From Paractinoplanes pyxinae (GTDB lineage: Bacteria; Actinomycetota; Actinomycetes; Mycobacteriales; Micromonosporaceae), in assembly GCF_026626335.1 (NCBI RefSeq), contig NZ_JAPNTZ010000018.1, positions 1 to 64,000 on the forward strand: 64,000 nucleotides of DNA, given 5' to 3'. How positions within the stretch are numbered: position 1 is the stretch's first letter; every line of letters begins with the position of its first letter. The notes below the pieces were generated by a model. It was not told the DNA's origin. It saw nothing but the letters and a program-made list of their open reading frames with translations, and did no database searches. Positions 8,325 through 16,790 of this stretch are shown here, piece by piece. The position numbers were made by a program, and so were the translations under genes.

Positions 8325-10945
8325 GGCGTGTCCTGCGTCAGCTGCAGGTGCTGGGCCAATGCCAGCGTTTCGGCCGACGGTGTTTCGTCGATATCGTCGA
8401 GTGCCTGGCGCAGCTGCTGCAGCAGCTCGCGGGCGGCTCTGGTGTCACCTATGCCGGCCAGAGCCTGCAGGGCGCGCCGGGCCGTGTTCTCGTCAGCGGG
8501 TGCCAGTTCGGCAGCGGCTCGCAGCAGGCCGGCGGCACCGGCCGGGTCGTGCACGGCGACGAGTTCGGCGAGGGCTTGGCGGGCCTGGATGGCTTGCTGA
8601 CGGACGTGTTCGCGGTAGCGGCCGATCCAGGGGTAGTCGAAACCGTCGGCGAGTGTTCCGGCACCGGCGTCGACGGCCAGCTGCAGCAGGCTGATCCGTT
8701 CGGTGGCGTCGGCGGTTTTGGCGCTACGGAGCGCGTCGTGCAGCTGCCACAGGTCGATGTCCACCACAGCGGGGTCGAGGTGGTAGCGGCCGCCGGTGTT
8801 GACGACAGGCTGGATGGTGGTGTCGCCGCCGGCGTGCCGGATGCGGCGGCGCAGGTCGGCGACTTCGGTTGACAGCCGTTGTGTGGCTCGCCGTAGCGTG
8901 GCGGTGGGCCAGATCGCCTCCATGATGTCGGGCAGGTTGGCGCCACTGCGGTGCACGGCGAGATAGACCAGCATCTCCCGGGCGTGGAAGCGCAGACCGG
9001 TGACGGTGTCGCCGCTGCGGTCGTAGATGGCGGGGGCGCCCAGCAGCTGGATACGTACGGCGGTGGTTTCCTGCGGCCCGGCTGGCGATGCGGTGGAGGT
9101 CGGCCGGTCGATCACCGAGACGGTCGGGGCGGCCGTGTCGTGCTGCTGGCTGTCGGTGCGCGAGTCGGCCGCTGAGTGTGTCGCCGGCTTGTGGGCCGGT
9201 TCGACGTCAGCGCCGGGCTCCTTGCTACGGGCGTCGCCGATGGCGTCGAGCAGCTGCAGGGCGGTCGGCACGTCGAGGAGCGGCAGGTTCCCGCTTGCGG
9301 TCGCGCCGTCTGCGTCGACGGCGGTGGTTCGGCCGGGTGGCCAGTCGCCGACTAGCAGGGTCCGAAGGCGCAGTCCCGCCCCAAGCAGCATCGTGTTGGA
9401 CAGCCGGGCATGTAGGTTTTCCGGCGGGGTGCAGGCCAGCAGGAGGACAGCTGGCATCGGCGGGTGGCCGGGCCCGGATTGGCGCAGGGCGTCGACGTCG
9501 TCGACGCCGTGGTCCTGCAGAATGCGTCGCCGCTCGATCAGGATGTGGTCGACTGTGCTGAGTGCGCTGATCAGGTCGTCGGTGACGGTGAGCCGGACGG
9601 CGGAGCTGAGACGCTGCAGGTGGTTGCCGAGCAGCTGGGTCAGGGTGGCGCTGGTGGTGATGACCTGCTCGCGGGCATCGGGGTCGTCGTGAGCGCCCGA
9701 AGTCAGGGATGCGACCAGGACGGCGCGGGCAGCTGCCTCGGCACCGGGCCCGGCCAGAGCGTGCCCGATGCAGGGGTCGTCGTGGCTAGTATCGGCGATC
9801 CGGGGACCGGTGGGTGCGGCCGGTGCGTCACCTTCTGCCGTGGCGGGGTGCTTTGCGGGTGCAGCCGTGCCTGGGTGCTGCGGCGCGGGGACGGCGTCAT
9901 TGTCGTTGCGTCGGCTTCGGCTTGGTGCGGTCGGCGGCGCTGGTACTTCCGGCTGCGGTCGCGTCACGGCAGGCGTGCTGGATGACCGCCGCCGGCGCAC
10001 GGAGCGCCGCCGCCATAGCCCTGCGGCGAGTGCGGTAAGGGCGGCCGCCAGGGCTCCGGTGCCCCAGCCGCCGGGCGGGGGCGGCCCATCGCCGCTTGTG
10101 TCAGGCGCTGGGGCATCGGTGCTCGCCGGCTCGCTCGCCGGCGACGGGGTGTGCCCACCGGTGCTGGGAGGGCTGGCCGGGGTGCGCTGCGCCGGTGTCG
10201 GCGCCGGAGCGCGGTTGTGGCTGCCGGGGTCGGGCCGGGATTTGGCAGGCGGTGCCGGCTGATGCGGCAGGCGCAGCTGCCATCCGGGGTAGATCACGTC
10301 CGGGTTGCTCAGAGTCCCCCCAATCTCGGGGAAGTGCCGGTTGCGGTTGAGGGTGAAGATGGCGGGCCAGCGGTCGGCGTCGCCCAATTGCCGCGCGGCG
10401 ATGGCGGACAGGGTGTCTCCGCGGCGCACCACGACCCTGTTGTACTGGTCTTGGGCCGCTGCTGCGAAACGATGCTGGCCAGCTGATTGCGGCGCACGGT
10501 GCGCGGGTTGCCCCGTCCGGCCGGCAGCAGCAGCGAAGTCCGGCGAGCTGGCGTCTGTCGCCGACGCAACTGGTGCGGCGTGCGCTGCCGCGCCCGTTGC
10601 GGCAGTCGTCACAGCGGCCGCCCCGATCAGCGTCGCGGCGAGGCCTTGCAGCGGTGTCGGCAGCCGCGTGACGATGGTGCTCCACGAACGGCGCCGGGCG
10701 CGAGCGGCGCCAGCGAGCACGACGGTTACGGCGATCAACGCCCAGCACAGCCATGCAGCGGATCGGGCCGTACCGGCCGCGTACCGCGGGTCGAAGGGAG
10801 CGTCGAGCCACGACTGCAGCTGCGCGAGGGTCGGTATGCGCTCCGGCACAGGACTGCCGGCGACAACGAGCAGCACGCCGGGCACTGCCGCGAACACCGT
10901 CAGCGTGCGCAGGCCGATACGGATGGCGGTATGGAAGGTCCGCAT
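8321..10945 (-). CDS. LysM and BTAD domain membrane protein
   Basis: 874 residues from ATG 10945, with GGGGGC upstream; the longer open frame has no better start. Order: two N-terminal membrane helices (about 10-30 and 60-80) and a third hydrophobic stretch near 110. A LysM domain follows around 175-230 (VVVRRGDTLSAIAARQLGDA .. NPDVIYPGWQLRLP), which binds peptidoglycan. After a Pro-rich linker and another helix comes a C-terminal winged-helix plus BTAD module (VRIQLLGAPAIYDRSGD .. LVYLAVHRSGAN), as in SARP-type regulators. Such fusions are known in actinobacteria, where they may link the cell wall to regulation or scaffolding. It is the first gene of a two-gene unit with DUF2637, divergent from the Hsp70-like gene. 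Confidence 0.85.
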   Translation of the reverse strand: MRTFHTAIRIGLRTLTVFAAVPGVLLVVAGSPVPERIPTLAQLQSWLDAPFDPRYAAGTARSAAWLCWALIAVTVVLAGAARARRRSWSTIVTRLPTPLQGLAATLIGAAAVTTAATGAAAHAAPVASATDASSPDFAAAAGRTGQPAHRAPQSAGQHRFAAAAQDQYNRVVVRRGDTLSAIAARQLGDADRWPAIFTLNRNRHFPEIGGTLSNPDVIYPGWQLRLPHQPAPPAKSRPDPGSHNRAPAPTPAQRTPASPPSTGGHTPSPASEPASTDAPAPDTSGDGPPPPGGWGTGALAAALTALAAGLWRRRSVRRRRSSSTPAVTRPQPEVPAPPTAPSRSRRNDNDAVPAPQHPGTAAPAKHPATAEGDAPAAPTGPRIADTSHDDPCIGHALAGPGAEAAARAVLVASLTSGAHDDPDAREQVITTSATLTQLLGNHLQRLSSAVRLTVTDDLISALSTVDHILIERRRILQDHGVDDVDALRQSGPGHPPMPAVLLLACTPPENLHARLSNTMLLGAGLRLRTLLVGDWPPGRTTAVDADGATASGNLPLLDVPTALQLLDAIGDARSKEPGADVEPAHKPATHSAADSRTDSQQHDTAAPTVSVIDRPTSTASPAGPQETTAVRIQLLGAPAIYDRSGDTVTGLRFHAREMLVYLAVHRSGANLPDIMEAIWPTATLRRATQRLSTEVADLRRRIRHAGGDTTIQPVVNTGGRYHLDPAVVDIDLWQLHDALRSAKTADATERISLLQLAVDAGAGTLADGFDYPWIGRYREHVRQQAIQARQALAELVAVHDPAGAAGLLRAAAELAPADENTARRALQALAGIGDTRAARELLQQLRQALDDIDETPSAETLALAQHLQLTQDTP

Positions 10946-11259
10946 AGCGCCCCCATTTCCGGTCAGTTGTTGACATCGCTCAAGTACGAGGCCGCGCTTG
11001 CCGGCCATGTCGATGCCCGCGAGTCTGCCCACCGGCATCGACTGCTCGACCGTAGGCATCAGGACCCGCTGCGCTCAGCGCACCGCAGCTCACAGTCGCT
11101 GACAAAACCTCACAACAGCTGGCGGCTCTGACCGGCCAGCGTGCAACTCTGAAGGCAGCGCCAGCTGGTTCACGCTGACCAGGGGCACCACGCCGGACGG
11201 CCAGATTGGTCGCAAGCGCGATGGTGTTCGCGCCGTGAATCGCTGCTTCACTGTCCGGC

Positions 11260-13089
11260 GTGAATCCGTGGCTGACGATCGACTACGGGGCCGCGCACAC
11301 GCGTGCCGCCCTGACGTGGCCGGACGGAACCGGGATGATGCTGCCGTTCGGCGGGGCGGGTGAGTTGTCCAGTGCCGTGCATGTCGCCGGTTCTATTGTG
11401 CTGATCGGCGCGGCGGCGTGGCAGCAGGCCGGAATTGAGCCGGACGGCTTCGTTGTCAGTCCGCTGCGGGCCGGGACCGGCCAGGTGCGTGCCGGCGGGC
11501 GCGATGTCGAGGTCGCCGATCTGGTCACGGCGACGCTGCGCCACGTCGGCGCCGAGGCCGCGCAGGTCACCGGTGAGCCGATCAGTCAGGTGCGGCTGGT
11601 CGTGCCGTCCGGTTGGGGACCGCAGCGCCGCAATTGGCTGCGGCGCGCCGCCGGCAACGCCGGATTGCCGGTGATCGCCGTGGTGGCGGCACCTGTTGCG
11701 GCGCTGCACGCCGTGGCCGGAGCATCGCGGCCCGGTCAGGTGGTGCTGGTCATTGACGTCGGCAACGGCTGCGAGACGACGGTGCTGCAATACGACGCGG
11801 ATGGCCTTTCCGTGCTGTCTGTGCTCACTGATCCGGATGCCGGTGGCAATCGGATCGATCAAGCGCTGCTCGCCGCGACCGGCGCGGGCTCGCTTGACGA
11901 TCTGCCTGTACCGCAACGCTGGCCGGCGCTCGCCGCGGTCCGCACGGCGCAGCAGGCGCTCGAGCACCATCCTGCGGTGACGGTGCCTTTGCCCGGCGGG
12001 CAGCCGCCTGCGGCGGTCAGCGTTGCGCTGCTGCGTGAGGTAGCGCAGCCGACAGCTGAGCGGGTGGCCACGCTGGCCACCGAAGCTCTGGGCAATGCCG
12101 ACCTAAGCGTGGACCGGGTGCACGCGGTGTACGCCATCGGCGGCGCCTGCCCGCCGCTGGTCGACGTGGTCGCCGCCAAGCTCGGCGCTCTGCCGCAGGT
12201 GCTGGATCGCCCGGCATCAGCGGCTGTCCTCGGCGCGGCCCAGGTGACCTCGGTACCGGCACGCGACGTGCGGGCGCCGGCGCTGCCGCCGCTGCGACGG
12301 CTGGTCAGTCTGAGCCTGCCCGCCCTGGTATCGCTGGTGCTGTACGCCCATTTCGTGTTCTCGGCCGAGTTCTACAACGGCACACCACAGTCTCCCCGGC
12401 CGTATTTCTACGTGCTGGCCGCCTGGGGTGAGCTCACCGTAGCTTCGGTTCTCGCCGTGGTCGCCTTGCTGCAGGCGGCTCCCGTGCTCACCGCCGTCCG
12501 CCACGAGCAGCAGGCGGCGCGGAGCGGCGGGGACCGACTGCCTAACCAATCCCTGACCTCCGGCTTGGGTGCGGCCATCGCCGGCGGCGTGGCGGTGGCC
12601 AGTCTGTACGCGGTGGTCGCAGCCGTGTACATGGGTCAGCCGACAACCGCCCTGCTGAAGTGGGCGCTGGTGCCGGTTCTGCCGGTCACGGCCGCCGCGC
12701 TGGTCCTGCTGGCTCTGGTGTGGCGCCACCGGCGCCCACCCGAGCGCGGCTGGGATCCGCTGCTGAGCTTCCCGGTCAGCTCCGTGCTCGCCGGTGCGGC
12801 CGGCAGCGCCGCGCTGGCGCTGTCCTGGCACGGTCGCCTGTCGGCGCTGGACGGCTGGTCGGATCTGCTCGCCGCCGCCGGGGCGTTGCTGGTCGCGGTG
12901 GCGCTGGCCTGCACCGTGACCCGCCACGCGGGGCTTCGGGTGGCGGTCTCGGTCCTGCTGAGCCTGCTACTTCTCATCATTTCCCGGGCCGGGCCCAGCG
13001 TGCCGGCCGTCGTCTACGCGGTGGCTGTCGCCGCGTGGTGGGCGCAGCGGGCCTGGACGGTCCTGCGTCTGCCGGTCGTGCCCGGCTGA
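11260..13089 (+). CDS. Hsp70/actin-fold membrane protein
   Basis: 609 residues from GTG 11260; the ribosome site is weak. The N-terminal half is an Hsp70-like ATPase: WLTIDYGAAHTRAAL (phosphate 1), VVLVIDVGNGCETTVLQYD (phosphate 2) and HAVYAIGGACPPLVDVVAA (adenosine motif). No substrate-binding domain follows. Instead residues 340-600 contain about eight hydrophobic helices. Membrane-tethered DnaK-like proteins of this design occur in actinobacteria with unknown function. It is divergent from the LysM/BTAD gene and 25 bases before another BTAD gene, so it probably belongs to the same complex or pathway. Confidence 0.8.
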   Translation: MNPWLTIDYGAAHTRAALTWPDGTGMMLPFGGAGELSSAVHVAGSIVLIGAAAWQQAGIEPDGFVVSPLRAGTGQVRAGGRDVEVADLVTATLRHVGAEAAQVTGEPISQVRLVVPSGWGPQRRNWLRRAAGNAGLPVIAVVAAPVAALHAVAGASRPGQVVLVIDVGNGCETTVLQYDADGLSVLSVLTDPDAGGNRIDQALLAATGAGSLDDLPVPQRWPALAAVRTAQQALEHHPAVTVPLPGGQPPAAVSVALLREVAQPTAERVATLATEALGNADLSVDRVHAVYAIGGACPPLVDVVAAKLGALPQVLDRPASAAVLGAAQVTSVPARDVRAPALPPLRRLVSLSLPALVSLVLYAHFVFSAEFYNGTPQSPRPYFYVLAAWGELTVASVLAVVALLQAAPVLTAVRHEQQAARSGGDRLPNQSLTSGLGAAIAGGVAVASLYAVVAAVYMGQPTTALLKWALVPVLPVTAAALVLLALVWRHRRPPERGWDPLLSFPVSSVLAGAAGSAALALSWHGRLSALDGWSDLLAAAGALLVAVALACTVTRHAGLRVAVSVLLSLLLLIISRAGPSVPAVVYAVAVAAWWAQRAWTVLRLPVVPG

Positions 13090-13114
13090 TGATGGCGGCG
13101 AGGCGGGCGCAGCG

Positions 13115-15001
13115 GTGATGCGCTGGACGCGCAGGCTGGCTCACGCGCTCATCGTCCTGGCCGTCGTCGCCGGCCCGCCGGTGGCCGTGGGCTGGTGGCT
13201 GGCACATCACAACCTGAATGGGTTGGCGCAGCTGCGTACCTGGCGTGAGCAGCCGCTGACACCGGCCACGGTCGTCGCTGCGGTTCTGGCGGTCGCTGCG
13301 ATGGGCTGGCTGACTTTTGCGCTGGTGGTGCTGCGCCAGACCGGACGGCGGTTGCGAGCGCGATGGACGCGACTGCGGCAGATGTCGATACCGGGCCCGG
13401 CGCAGGTGACCGCCACCTCGATGGCCGGCCTGGCCGCGTTCACCGTGCCGGCACCAGACACCGGTGCCGCCGGCATTCCCCCGGTGGCCGACTCTGGCCG
13501 CTTGCCACCAGCGGCCGGTGCCGGCCAGCCCCATGACAGCGGTGATACGCAGCCGGCATCGTCGGCCGGGATCGCCTTGCCCGGAGGCGGATGGATCCCC
13601 GAACGAACCGCAGTCGTCGTCGCCGCGGTGGCCGCCGCCGTGTGGTGGCAGCGCCGGCGCGCCTACCGGCCAGGCCCACCACGCTCCAGCAGCCATCTGG
13701 ACGATCCTGATTTGCAGCCCTTGCCGCAGACGGCCGACACGGTCATCGCAGCCCTCAACGATCCCCCGGCCGCCGTAACACCGCCACAGGGCATGCCGCA
13801 GCTACTGGACGACTTCCCCGACCGGCTGCGCCTGAGCGGTCCCGGCGCGTATGCCGCCGCGCGGGGCGTGCTGGTCAGTGCCGCGCTGCACGCCACCTCA
13901 GGCCGGCGGCCACCGCGGCGGATCGCTATAAGCCGAGACGACCTCCGGCTGCTCCTGCCGGATCATGATCCAGCGTCGCTGGCTGCCTACGGTATCGACG
14001 TCACCGACGCGCCGCCGGACGGTGCGGGCCGGAAAAACGGCTCAGAGCGGCCCGAGCAGGCGCGGACAGTCTTGGTCATAGTCGGCGGCGAAGCAGCCGG
14101 TGAAGGCTGGACCGTCGCGACCGACGGTCATGTCGTGGCCGACGGTGTGAACGCACGGATGTGCGTACTCGAGCAGCACGCGGCCCGCGAGCTGCTCACG
14201 CTCATTGACCAGGTTCGCCCCGGCGACTTCGCGGCGGCTCTGAGTGCGCCCCCGATCATGGCCCCGGCAGCCACCGCCGGGCCCTCGCCTGGGCACCTTG
14301 CCCTACTCGGTAGCTGTCAGCTCAGCGTCAACGGGCAGCCGGTAGCGTTGCGCCGCACCGCGGGGCGTCAGGTTCTCGCCTATCTCGCTGTGCATACCGT
14401 CGGCGCGACCAGCGCTGAACTCACCCGCGCCATCTGGCCGGGCCTTCCATCGGAGTCGATCACCGGCAGGCTGTACACCACCCTGAGCGAGTTGAAACGG
14501 CAGTTGCATCCGCTGCTGGGCGGTGATCCGGTCGACCGCCGCGACGACCGCTACCTGCTGAACACCCGCGTCATCGGCAGCGACCTTGCCGCTGTGCGCG
14601 ACGCCATCGCCATGGCCGCCCGGGCCACTACCGTGGACGAATGCCGGGCTGCGGCTGCAGCAGTGTCGGCGGCGTACCGCGGTGAGCTGGCCGCCGGCCA
14701 CGTGTGGCCGTGGATTCACCCGTTGCGCGAAGCGCTACGCCGAGAGGTGATCGACGCGTTCCTCGCGCTAGGGGCACGCGGTGATTCCGCTGACAGCAAC
14801 GCATTCCTAGCGGCAGCGCTGAACATCGATCCGCACAATCTCGAGTTGCGCCGGCGTCTAGAGCGCAGCCAGCGCGTCGCGCCGGCGCCCGGCCACGAAC
14901 GACGGGAGGCGCCGGACGCGAAGATGATCGTCCGCCCTTCGCAGCACCGCACCGGCAACGGCGGTGCCGACTGCTCCAGTGAGCTGGGTGAAGGCGAATG
15001 A
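13115..15001 (+). CDS. BTAD-domain membrane protein
   Basis: 628 residues from GTG 13115 (ATG 13118 is an alternative). Two N-terminal membrane helices (residues 7-28 and 48-72) and a third near 165-185. The C-terminal part from about residue 390 is a winged-helix plus BTAD module: GHLALLGSCQLSVNGQPVAL, VLAYLAVHTVGATSAELTRA, and a TPR-like tail. It has the same layout as the LysM/BTAD protein without the LysM domain, so the two are probably distant paralogues. It lies 25 bases downstream of the Hsp70-like gene. Confidence 0.78.
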   Translation: MMRWTRRLAHALIVLAVVAGPPVAVGWWLAHHNLNGLAQLRTWREQPLTPATVVAAVLAVAAMGWLTFALVVLRQTGRRLRARWTRLRQMSIPGPAQVTATSMAGLAAFTVPAPDTGAAGIPPVADSGRLPPAAGAGQPHDSGDTQPASSAGIALPGGGWIPERTAVVVAAVAAAVWWQRRRAYRPGPPRSSSHLDDPDLQPLPQTADTVIAALNDPPAAVTPPQGMPQLLDDFPDRLRLSGPGAYAAARGVLVSAALHATSGRRPPRRIAISRDDLRLLLPDHDPASLAAYGIDVTDAPPDGAGRKNGSERPEQARTVLVIVGGEAAGEGWTVATDGHVVADGVNARMCVLEQHAARELLTLIDQVRPGDFAAALSAPPIMAPAATAGPSPGHLALLGSCQLSVNGQPVALRRTAGRQVLAYLAVHTVGATSAELTRAIWPGLPSESITGRLYTTLSELKRQLHPLLGGDPVDRRDDRYLLNTRVIGSDLAAVRDAIAMAARATTVDECRAAAAAVSAAYRGELAAGHVWPWIHPLREALRREVIDAFLALGARGDSADSNAFLAAALNIDPHNLELRRRLERSQRVAPAPGHERREAPDAKMIVRPSQHRTGNGGADCSSELGEGE

Positions 15002-15056
15002 GCGGCTTCGCCGTCGCCACAGGTCGGTGCATAGCTAGTAGGACTCTCTTGGTGTA

Positions 15057-15108
15057 CCGCGTCAGCTTGGCTTCGTTCGCGAGTTTGGGCACCAGATGTC
15101 GCTGCGTC
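15057..15108. repeat. fragment of dispersed repeat family (copy d)
   Basis: CTTCGTTCGCGAGTTTGGGC is identical to the reverse complement of the end of the copy near 52740-52765 and similar to that near 25090-25110. The fragment lies between the BTAD gene and the insertion sequence. Confidence 0.55.
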
Positions 15109-15234
15109 CGGCACCACCGAGATCTCGCCTTTATCGATGTTCGCGAGCTCGGGCTCCACTCTGATCTAGGTCGCGTTTCATAAGTGGTCGAGGTCGAGGT
15201 TGAGATCGCGGCGTGGCGGTGATCGATAGACGAA

Positions 15235-15288
15235 GAGGTCTCCGGTAAGTGGTTCAGCGACCAAGCAGAACTTCATACCGGAGACCTC
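15235..15288 (+). promoter_or_regulatory. hairpin covering the transposase ribosome site
   Basis: A perfect 13-bp inverted repeat: GAGGTCTCCGGTA (15235-15247) and TACCGGAGACCTC (15276-15288), with a 28-nt loop. The 3' arm contains the GGAG ribosome site and ends one base before the GTG start at 15289. An RNA reading in from outside the element would fold and hide the site. This is a known strategy in other insertion sequences. Confidence 0.65.
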
Positions 15289-16193
15289 GTGGCCAGCCTA
15301 GCGGCGGCGAGGCGGCACGACCTGACCGACTCACAGTGGCAGCGACTGGTGGCGTTGCTACCCGCCGAGCCGGGCCGGGGCAGGCCGCCCAAGTGGAGCA
15401 AACGGCAGATCATCGACGGCATCCGGTGGCGGGTGCGCACGGGATCGCCGTGGCGTGACGTGCCTGCGGCCTACGCGCCGTGGCAAACCCTGTATCGGTG
15501 GTTCCGCCGCTGGCAGCGCGACGGCACCTGGGTCAGGATCCTGGCCGGGCTGCAACAAGCCGCGGACGCGGCAGGGCGGATCGGCTGGACTGTCAGCGTG
15601 GACTCCACGACAAGCCGTGCCCACCAGCACGCCGCCGGAGCTCGCCGCGATGGTGACCGGCAGAAGGAACCGCCCGGCGGGCTCATGCACGAGCCCGCCG
15701 ATCACGCACTGGGCCGGTCCCGCGGCGGGTGGGGCACCAAAACGCACCTGGTCTGCGAGCAAGGCCGTAAAGTCCTGGCCGCCGTCGTGACCGCAGGCCA
15801 CCGCAACGACAGTCCGCAGCTGCCGGTCGTGCTCAGCCGTATCGCCGTGGCCCGCGTCGGCGCCGGTCATCCCCGCAAACGGCCGGACCTGGTCCTGGCC
15901 GACCGGGCTTACACCTCTCGCGCCAACCGGGCCTACCTGCGCCGGCGCGGGATCCGAGCCTGCATCCCCAGCAAAACCGACCAGGACGCCCACCGCCGAG
16001 CCCAAGGCTCTCCCGCGGCGGACGCCCAATCGTCATCGACCCCGCCCTCTACCGCCTGCGTCACGCCGTCGAGTGCGGCATCAACCAGCTCAAACACCAC
16101 CGAGCGATGGCCACCCGCTACGACAAACTCGCCGTCCGCTTCGAAGCCACCCTCACCATCGCCGCCATCAACCAATGGCTCAGGGCTTTATGA
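15289..16193 (+). pseudogene. IS5-family DDE transposase, frameshifted
   Basis: GTG start with GGAG upstream. Residues 1-240 carry the N-terminal DUF4096-like domain (LTDSQWQRLVALLPAEPGRG) and the first two catalytic aspartates (VDSTTSRAHQ and LVLADRAYTSRANR). The open frame then runs into nonsense after AHRRAQGS. The expected continuation, RGGRP then HAVECGINQLKHHRAMATRY with the catalytic glutamate, lies in the -1 frame and ends at TGA 16191. The junction reads GGCTCTCCCGC and is explained by a duplicated TC. A programmed -1 shift is possible but would lie far 3' of the usual site in this family. Confidence 0.8.
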
Positions 16194-16304
16194 AACGCGA
16201 CCTAGACCCGTCTACGCATCATCAGCCGGCCTGCCATTCGCGCACGGTGACGAGTGTGAGACAAGGCGCGCCTTGTCTGCAGAAAAAAGCACACGCGATT
16301 CGGC

Positions 16305-16790
16305 TCAGCCGCCGATCACGTCCAGCCATAGCGTCCGGCTCGCCGGGTCGAGCAGGATCGTGCCGCTGTACTTGGCGGTGCGGACCTTCTGGGTGAAGGC
16401 GTCGCTTTCCCGCCAAGCCGCTGCGGCCGGCGCGAAGGGCTGCAGTTGCGTGGTCAGGTCAGGGGCGCCGGTCGCGGGTTGGAACTGGTAGTCCTTCTGG
16501 GCCGCTGCCACCAGGTCGGGCGTGAGCACGATCAGTGCCTGGATGCGGACGTCGGTCGGACCGGGAACTCCGCCGCTGTCCGCGCCGGCCGCGGCGCCCT
16601 GCCAGTGCAGGTCGGTGGGAGCGCCGAGAGCGGGGAACCGTTTGGTGATCGGTTCGGCGTCGGTCCGTACGGCGGCTGGGCTCACGGTGGTGGTCCTCCC
16701 CGAGGGGTCTTGGTCGTTGTTGCCACCGGTGCAGGCGGAAACCGCCAACAGCAGTGCTCCGGCGGCGAAGATGGCGCGCCGGTCAGCCAT
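16305..16790 (-). CDS. lipoprotein
   Basis: 161 residues. The N-terminus MADRRAIFAAGALLLAVSAC is a signal peptide with a lipobox (AVSAC), so the mature cysteine would be lipidated and anchored outside the membrane. The remainder is soluble with no recognised domain. ATG 16790 overlaps the stop of the large WXG-like gene by 8 bases, so it is the last gene of a three-gene unit. Confidence 0.75.
   Translation of the reverse strand: MADRRAIFAAGALLLAVSACTGGNNDQDPSGRTTTVSPAAVRTDAEPITKRFPALGAPTDLHWQGAAAGADSGGVPGPTDVRIQALIVLTPDLVAAAQKDYQFQPATGAPDLTTQLQPFAPAAAAWRESDAFTQKVRTAKYSGTILLDPASRTLWLDVIGG

Larger units (their letters stand above)
15169..16202 (+). mobile_element. IS5-family insertion sequence (IS427-like)
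   Basis: Bounded by perfect 15-bp terminal inverted repeats GGTCGCGTTTCATAA (15169-15183) and its complement (16188-16202). Flanking bases are CTA on the left and TAG on the right, consistent with a TA (or CTAG-centred) target duplication. The 1,034-bp length and DDE transposase fit the IS427 subgroup of IS5. The intact ends but broken transposase suggest a fairly recent insertion that has lost activity, or an element that uses frameshifting. Confidence 0.88.
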
